Assembly (NCBI GenBank): GCA_034430595.1
Contig: DAOUEL010000078.1
Location: forward strand, 186,001 to 250,000
Length of the DNA: 64,000 bases
Direction of reading: 5' to 3'
Origin: E44-bin32 sp034430595
GTDB lineage: Bacteria > Chloroflexota > Anaerolineae > Anaerolineales > E44-bin32
Position numbers and translations under genes: made by a program
The notes under the pieces: generated by a model
What the model saw: only the letters and a program-made list of their open reading frames with translations
Database searches by the model: none
What the model was told of the DNA's origin: nothing
In this document: positions 59,405 to 64,000 of the stretch, piece after piece
Layout: the number at the start of each line of letters is the position of its first letter
How positions within the stretch are numbered: position 1 is the stretch's first letter

Positions 59405-60412
59405 ATGAAACTTCACAGGAACGTCCGCCTGCTGCCCTTGCTGCTGGTCGTGATGTTGCTTCTCGCAGCCGGATGCGCCTCTGGCGCACAGCCGGACGAG
59501 GCTGATTCAATCGCGCCGAGCCCAACGGTTGTCGTCCCATCCTCGCCGACCAACGAGCCAACAGCCGAGCCGACATCCGCACCCATGATCATACAGGATG
59601 GCCTCGGCCGTGAGGTCCAGCTTGAAGGGCCGGCGCAGCATATCTTATCCATGGCCCCTTCCAACACCGAGCTGCTCTTTGCGATCGGCGCCGGTGGTCA
59701 AATCGTCGGCCGGGATGAGATTTCCGACTATCCGCCAGAGGCCGCGGCGATCGCGAGCATCGGCAGCACCTACGGCGAATTGAACACCGAGGCCATTCTA
59801 GCGCTCGAGCCAGACCTGGTGCTGGCGGCGACAATCACAAGCCCAGAACAGATCCAGACATTGGAAAATCTGGGTTTGAGACTCTACTTGCTGCCCAACC
59901 CGATGACCTTCGATGAGTTATTTGCAAATGTCATCACGGTAGGCAAACTCACCGGCCATGAAAGCGAGGCGCAGGAGCTGGCCGAATCGCTCCAGGGCAG
60001 GGTGCAGGATGTAACCTCGGCCATGGAAGGCGTTGAACCGGTTCGTGTGTTCTATGAAGTCGACGGCACCGATCCCAGCGCGCCGTGGACGACAGGACGC
60101 GGCACATTCCAGGACGTGCTGATCGGGATGGTCGGTGGCGAGAACATTGCCGGCGAGATCGATGGCTGGGGACAGATCAGCCTCGAATCGATTGTGACCA
60201 GCGATCCGGCTGTTATCTTCTTCGCTTCCGGACCCTGGATTCCGACGACGACAGATTCGTTGATCGCACGTACGGGTTGGGAGTCAATTCGCGCTGTTCA
60301 GGATGGCAGGGTTTATGAGATCGACACAAACTGGATCGATCGGCCTGGTCCACGCCTGGTGGATGCGCTCGAACGCATGGCGCAGCTCGTCCACCCCGAG
60401 AAGTTCGAATAG
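59405..60412 (+). CDS. btuF: Cobalamin ABC transporter substrate-binding lipoprotein
   Basis: 335 residues from the ATG at 59405, preferred over the ATG at 59402 by spacing from AAGGA. A signal ends at the lipobox LAAGC (about 21-25). A Thr/Pro stalk (about 33-60) leads to the PBP class III domain: GREVQLEGPAQHILSMAPSNTELLFAIGAG, NTEAILALEPDLVLAA and RGTFQDVLIGMVGGENIA are its strands. Family also includes ferric-siderophore binders, but the B12 riboswitch upstream points to a cobalamin or corrinoid. Followed by permease and ATPase. Confidence 0.92.
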   Translation: MKLHRNVRLLPLLLVVMLLLAAGCASGAQPDEADSIAPSPTVVVPSSPTNEPTAEPTSAPMIIQDGLGREVQLEGPAQHILSMAPSNTELLFAIGAGGQIVGRDEISDYPPEAAAIASIGSTYGELNTEAILALEPDLVLAATITSPEQIQTLENLGLRLYLLPNPMTFDELFANVITVGKLTGHESEAQELAESLQGRVQDVTSAMEGVEPVRVFYEVDGTDPSAPWTTGRGTFQDVLIGMVGGENIAGEIDGWGQISLESIVTSDPAVIFFASGPWIPTTTDSLIARTGWESIRAVQDGRVYEIDTNWIDRPGPRLVDALERMAQLVHPEKFE

Positions 60413-60414
60413 CA

Positions 60415-61491
60415 ATGGCGACGGATAGCTCACTTGATCCGGTCGGCTTGCACTGGATACGCGGCGCTCGCTGGCTTCCGTGGGTAGTGACGCTCGCAGC
60501 CCTGGTGCTGATGGCTGCCCTCAGTGCAGCGCTAGGGCCAATCTCAATCCCGCTGCGCAGCGTGATCCGCCTGCTCGCAGCCCGTTTGCCTGGCCTGGCG
60601 ATCGAACCGGATTGGCCGGCTAACTTCGCCACGATCCTGTACCAGATCCGCTTGCCGAACACGGTATTGATCATGCTGACCGGGATGGCGCTCGCTGGGA
60701 GCGGGGCTGCGTACCAGGGCCTCTTCCGCAATCCACTGGCCGATCCCTACATCATCGGTGTGGCTTCAGGGGCTGGCCTGGGAGCGGTGTTGGCGATGGC
60801 CGCCCACTGGCCGGCTGATTTGCTCGGCATGGCGGCCGTGCCGGCGGCGGCCTTTATCGGAGCGCTGATCACGGTTGCCATCGTCTATGCCATCGCCCAG
60901 GTTGGACGGTCAACTCCCGTCACTACCCTCATCCTGGCAGGAGTTGCTCTCAGTTCGTTCGCGACGGCCATGACGAGCATGATCATGCTGCTCTCCACCC
61001 AGGAACTGCACCGGGCGGTGAACTGGATGGTGGGCGGCTTTGCCCTTGGGGGATGGGAACCCGTGCTGGCGTCGGTGCCCTACCTCGGGATTGGCTTGTT
61101 GGTGCTGCTGACCCTCGGGCGTCCCTTGAATGTGCTTCAATTCGGGGACGACCAGGCCCGGCAGCTCGGACTGGATGTGGAGCGCGTAAAGCTTGTCATC
61201 GTAATCGCGGCCTCGATGGTAGCTGCGACGGCAGTCGCTTTTTCGGGCATCATCGCCTTCGTGGGACTGATTGTGCCGCATGTTGTGCGCCTGCTATGGG
61301 GGCCGGATCACCGCCGCCTGATCCCGCTCGCGATACTGCTCGGAGGCAGCTTCCTGCTCGGCGCCGACATCGTCGCCCGGATGCTGCTCGCGCCGCGCGA
61401 ACTTCCCGTTGGCGTAATCACCTCCGTTATCGGAGCGCCGTTTTTTCTCTGGTTGCTGCAGCGGGCCAAGGGCAGGGTGCGCTTTTGGTAG
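60415..61491 (+). CDS. btuC: FecCD-family permease for cobalamin
   Basis: 358 residues with about nine to ten transmembrane segments. NTVLIMLTGMALAGSGAAYQGLFRNPLADPYIIGV (about 81-115, core GSGAAYQGLFRNPLADP) is the hallmark loop of FecCD/BtuC permeases, and GIIAFVGLIVPHVVRLLWGPDHR (about 282-304) carries the coupling helix that meets the ATPase. Two bases after btuF. Both sides of the operon fit a complete BtuCDF importer. Confidence 0.95.
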   Translation: MATDSSLDPVGLHWIRGARWLPWVVTLAALVLMAALSAALGPISIPLRSVIRLLAARLPGLAIEPDWPANFATILYQIRLPNTVLIMLTGMALAGSGAAYQGLFRNPLADPYIIGVASGAGLGAVLAMAAHWPADLLGMAAVPAAAFIGALITVAIVYAIAQVGRSTPVTTLILAGVALSSFATAMTSMIMLLSTQELHRAVNWMVGGFALGGWEPVLASVPYLGIGLLVLLTLGRPLNVLQFGDDQARQLGLDVERVKLVIVIAASMVAATAVAFSGIIAFVGLIVPHVVRLLWGPDHRRLIPLAILLGGSFLLGADIVARMLLAPRELPVGVITSVIGAPFFLWLLQRAKGRVRFW

Positions 61492-62267
61492 CCCCAGACT
61501 TGGTGCTGGCTGGAGTTGAAGCAGGCTATGGCGATCAACCGGTTCTGCGTGCTATCGATCTGCGGGTCGAACCCGGTGAGGTGCTGGCTGTTGTCGGCCC
61601 GAATGGGGTCGGAAAATCGACGCTAATCAAGGCAGCGGCCGGGACGCTCACCCCGCGAAAAGGATCCGTCAGCATCGGGGGAGTGAACCTCGCTCGCCTG
61701 AAGGCCGCCGAACGAGCACGCCGGGTGTCGGTCGTGGAGCAAGCGCTGAACCTGCCACCAGCCTTCAGCGCGCTGGACATCGTCTTGATGGGCCGCACGC
61801 CTTACCTGGGTTGGCTCGAACATGAAGGAGATCTTGACCGCGAGATCGCCTGGGAGGCGATGGAGCGCACGGAGACCGCCGCGTTCGCCCAGCGGCCGAT
61901 CAGCGAACTTTCGGGGGGCGAACAGCAGCGGGTGCTGATCGCAAGGGCTCTCGCCCAGGCGGCGCCGATTATGCTGATGGATGAACCGACTGCCCATCTT
62001 GATCTGCGCCATCAGGACGCCTTGCTCAAGCTCGTCCGCCAATTGGCTCGGGATGATCAACTGGCTGTTTTGATCGCGCTGCACGACCTGAACCTGGTGG
62101 CGCGTTTCGCTGACCGGGTGGCGCTCCTCTCGGCAGGTATGATCCATAAAACAGGCTCGGCGGAAGAGGTGTTGACACCAGAACACCTGGCAGCCGTCTA
62201 CGGGATCGAAATCCATGTGATGAAGCACCCGATCCATGGCAAGCCGCTGGTCCTGACGGGAGAATGA
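61485..62267 (+). CDS. btuD: Cobalamin ABC transporter ATP-binding protein
   Basis: 260 residues from the TTG at 61485, which overlaps the permease end by 7 bases; the frame is open much further upstream inside btuC, but that part is antisense-like shadow. Walker A GPNGVGKSTL (about 34-43), Q-loop, signature LSGGEQQRVLIARA (about 140), Walker B IMLMDEPTAHLD, and switch His in LIALHDLNLV are all complete. Sufficient for ATP-driven import. Confidence 0.93.
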   Translation: MVAPDLVLAGVEAGYGDQPVLRAIDLRVEPGEVLAVVGPNGVGKSTLIKAAAGTLTPRKGSVSIGGVNLARLKAAERARRVSVVEQALNLPPAFSALDIVLMGRTPYLGWLEHEGDLDREIAWEAMERTETAAFAQRPISELSGGEQQRVLIARALAQAAPIMLMDEPTAHLDLRHQDALLKLVRQLARDDQLAVLIALHDLNLVARFADRVALLSAGMIHKTGSAEEVLTPEHLAAVYGIEIHVMKHPIHGKPLVLTGE

Positions 62268-62280
62268 GGGAGGGCGAAGG

Positions 62281-62916
62281 ATGCCGACGATCGAAGAGGC
62301 TCGCGGCTGGTATTCAGCGACGGATCCAGTGCATGGATTTGACCACGTGCTGCGCGTATACCGCCTGGCAGAGAGGATCGGAGAGGCGCTGGGGGCCGAC
62401 CTGGAGATCCTGCGCGCGGCGGCGTTGATGCATGACGCCAGCGGCGCACATCCTGGAGATGAATCGGGCCGAGCAAGTCATGAGCGCCGTTCGGCAGAAT
62501 TCGCACGAGAAGTGCTAGTCGCGGAAGGCTGGAATGAGACCGGTGTCGAGGCCGTCCTGCACTGCATTCGGGCGCATCGCTACCGGGGTGAGGAGCAGCC
62601 GGATTCTCTGGAAGCCCAGATCCTGTTCGACGCCGACAAACTGGATGTGTTGGGAGCCTTTGGCGTGGCACGTACTATCGGATATGCGGTTCAGGCCGGG
62701 CAGCCAGTTTTCGCGGCACCTTCCGGACAATTCATCACAACTGGAGTAGAACAGCCGGGAGAGCCGCACAGCGCCTATCATGAATATCTGTTCAAACTAA
62801 GGCATGTATCAGACCGGCTCTACACGCAGCCGGCACGTGAGCTGGCGCAGGCCCGGGAACGGGTGATGACGGCTTTCTTCGATGGCCTCGTGGCAGAAGC
62901 GGAGGGCAGAGCCTGA
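62281..62916 (+). CDS. HD-domain phosphohydrolase
   Basis: 211 residues. The HD superfamily metal ligands are H in GFDHVLRVY (about 22), HD in ALMHDASG (about 50-51) and D in FDADKLD (about 117-119); a further His cluster RAHRYRGEE lies between. These form a metal-dependent phosphohydrolase resembling YedJ-like proteins. Substrate unknown. It follows btuD by 13 bases in the same direction, so it is probably in the B12-regulated operon, though HD proteins are not a standard part of corrinoid uptake. Confidence 0.87.
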   Translation: MPTIEEARGWYSATDPVHGFDHVLRVYRLAERIGEALGADLEILRAAALMHDASGAHPGDESGRASHERRSAEFAREVLVAEGWNETGVEAVLHCIRAHRYRGEEQPDSLEAQILFDADKLDVLGAFGVARTIGYAVQAGQPVFAAPSGQFITTGVEQPGEPHSAYHEYLFKLRHVSDRLYTQPARELAQARERVMTAFFDGLVAEAEGRA

Positions 62917-62971
62917 ACTCATGACATGACGCCGAATTGACCATGAACAAAGGGACGCGTATCATGAGGCC

Positions 62972-63793
62972 ATGCCGACCGCAGGAGAACGTACGCAGAT
63001 ATTGCTCACCAATGATGATGGCATTCGTTCGCCCGGCTTGTGGGCTGCGGCGCAGGCATTATCGGAGGTGGGCTTTGTAACAGTCGCGGCGCCGCGTGAA
63101 CAGTCCTCGGGCTCCGGACGAAGCATGCCGGTCACCTCCGACGGGCGATTGCATGAAGAGCATGTCACGATCAAGGATAAGACCTGGAAGGTCTACGCAG
63201 TCGGCGGCACGCCAGCGCAGGCTGTGCAGCATGGAATCCTCGAACTCATGCCCGATCCCCCCGACCTTGTTGTTGCCGGGATCAACTACGGTGAAAATTT
63301 GACGATCGGCGTATCCATCTCGGGCACCGTCGGTGCAGCGCTGGAGGGAGCCGCTTTTGGTCTGCCAGCGCTGGCGGTCTCGCTCGAAATGCCGGATGGC
63401 TACTACCTCTCCCACTCGGAGGATATCGACTTCTCGATTGCTGCCTACTTCACCGGGTATTTTGCCCGCATGATGCTGCGATTGAAGCCGATCCCCGATG
63501 TGGATATGCTCAAAATCGATATTCCGAACGATGCGGATCGCGACACGGCATGGCGGCTGACGCGCCTTTCACGACAGAAATACTATGTGCCGGTTGCTCC
63601 ACGGCGGACGTCGCTGGAAGATCCAGGCCACCTCGACTTCAAGATTGAATTGGATCGATCAAAACTTGAGCCGGATTCGGATGTGTACGCGCTGTCCGTT
63701 GACCGCGTCATATCGGTCACGCCGCTCTGCCTGGATTTCAGTTCACGGGTGGACTTCAATCTGCTCAAGCAGGCGTTCGAAGCAGCCATTTAA
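62972..63793 (+). CDS. surE: 5'/3'-nucleotidase SurE
   Basis: 273 residues, standard length. LLTNDDGIRSPGL (about 11-23) is the metal-binding signature; the phosphate/Ser region APREQSSGSGRSM, the N in GINYGENL (about 104-111) and SGTVGAALEG (about 116-125) complete the SurE active site. It removes phosphate from nucleoside 5'- or 3'-monophosphates and short polyphosphates. There is no pcm or rpoS partner. It may or may not be under the same transcript as the B12 operon (56-base gap). Confidence 0.95.
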   Translation: MPTAGERTQILLTNDDGIRSPGLWAAAQALSEVGFVTVAAPREQSSGSGRSMPVTSDGRLHEEHVTIKDKTWKVYAVGGTPAQAVQHGILELMPDPPDLVVAGINYGENLTIGVSISGTVGAALEGAAFGLPALAVSLEMPDGYYLSHSEDIDFSIAAYFTGYFARMMLRLKPIPDVDMLKIDIPNDADRDTAWRLTRLSRQKYYVPVAPRRTSLEDPGHLDFKIELDRSKLEPDSDVYALSVDRVISVTPLCLDFSSRVDFNLLKQAFEAAI

Positions 63794-63841
63794 TGCGATG
63801 GATTGCAGCAGCAATTTGAGTGGGGTTGCATGCGGGCAAGG

Positions 63842-64000
63842 TTACGCGCCCTGGGTTTTATCTCCGTCCAGCAGGCTGTGGAGCGTACGCAGTTCCTCTT
63901 CAATCTGGTCGCGCTGGACTCTGGTCTGTGCCAGGAGCGCTTCGAATGCTGGACGCTGCTCGGGCGGAACAGTCTCCACCAGGCGCTGTGCACGCCGGAT
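63842..64000 (-). CDS. C-terminal fragment of a helical protein (cut by window edge)
   Basis: 52 codons and a TAA at 63844-63842, read leftward from beyond the right edge. The translation begins IRRAQRLVETVPPEQRPAF and continues as a charged amphipathic helix (QRDQIEEELRTLHSLLDG), with coding-like codon use. No start is in the window. Function unknown; it is convergent with surE. Confidence 0.6.
   Translation of the reverse strand: MRRAQRLVETVPPEQRPAFEALLAQTRVQRDQIEEELRTLHSLLDGDKTQGA

Noticed and set aside
61053..61484. Upstream extension of the btuD frame
   Set aside because: That part overlaps btuC by over 400 bases and has shadow composition; the ATPase domain begins right after the TTG at 61485.
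63790..63993. A 67-codon minus-strand frame at the right edge
   Set aside because: Its Cys/His/Trp/Arg-rich translation looks random. A different minus frame ending at 63842 has normal coding composition and is reported instead.
1..64000. Looked for mobile elements, CRISPR arrays, tRNA and rRNA genes
   Set aside because: No transposase or integrase genes, no regularly spaced repeats and no tRNA-like cloverleaf or rRNA sequence were recognised by eye; a dedicated scan could still find a short tRNA.

Overview
The window is G+C-rich, densely coded chromosomal DNA with short gaps and many 1-8 base gene overlaps. It most resembles a monoderm member of the Chloroflexota, probably Anaerolineae. The basis is lipoproteins and a membrane-anchored protein with Pro/Thr-rich stalks, a VanW-family protein, an actinobacteria/Firmicutes-like T-box leader on serS, RNase J, and a one-polypeptide pyruvate:ferredoxin oxidoreductase (NifJ) that suggests anaerobic metabolism. 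This is inference from gene content; there is no rRNA or other marker in the window. No tRNA, rRNA, CRISPR array, transposase, integrase or phage gene was seen.

Regions 1-35 kb (housekeeping and metabolism). Small enzymes (HIT, LOG, DinB) are followed by sbcD-sbcC, an epimerase, a large GAF/PAS histidine kinase and a thiolase. Next is an ABC-2 exporter operon with its own winged-helix regulator and a twin palindromic operator over its promoter. Then come a UbiA prenyltransferase, divergent DHOD-like and nifJ genes, and a three-gene lipid-like set (serine-palmitoyltransferase-like enzyme, short-chain reductase/epimerase, double-hotdog thioesterase). serS follows, under a T-box whose specifier reads UCC (Ser). 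A leftward run then holds a Trm112-like protein, a HEAT protein, VanW, a lipoprotein, an isocitrate/isopropylmalate-type dehydrogenase, a CheY-like regulator, an M32 carboxypeptidase and a SerA-like dehydrogenase.

Region 35.3-55.2 kb (surface polysaccharide cluster, all rightward). wecC-wecB make UDP-ManNAcA. They are followed by a serine-acetyltransferase-like protein, four GT4 glycosyltransferases, two unknown proteins, a sugar N-formyltransferase-like protein, a bi-domain oxidoreductase, a heparinase II/III-like protein and a PglC-type sugar-phosphate transferase. The last four genes are the most unusual part of the window. They are E1-alpha and E1-beta of a 2-oxoacid dehydrogenase, a chimeric protein, and a DegT/PglE-type sugar aminotransferase. 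The chimera carries a lipoyl domain, a Pro/Thr linker and a peripheral-subunit-binding domain, but ends in a PglD/NeuD-type sugar acyltransferase instead of the usual E2 catalytic domain. I infer a lipoyl-channelled pathway in which an acyl group made from a 2-oxoacid is passed directly to an amino sugar without free acyl-CoA. The unit has a candidate promoter in front and a strong terminator behind.

Region 55.3-64 kb. Leftward genes encode a stalked membrane protein, a parvulin lipoprotein, RNase J and a cold-shock protein. Rightward, a cobalamin riboswitch with a terminator controls a BtuFCD-type uptake operon that also carries an HD-domain protein. surE follows, and a truncated leftward gene runs off the right edge.
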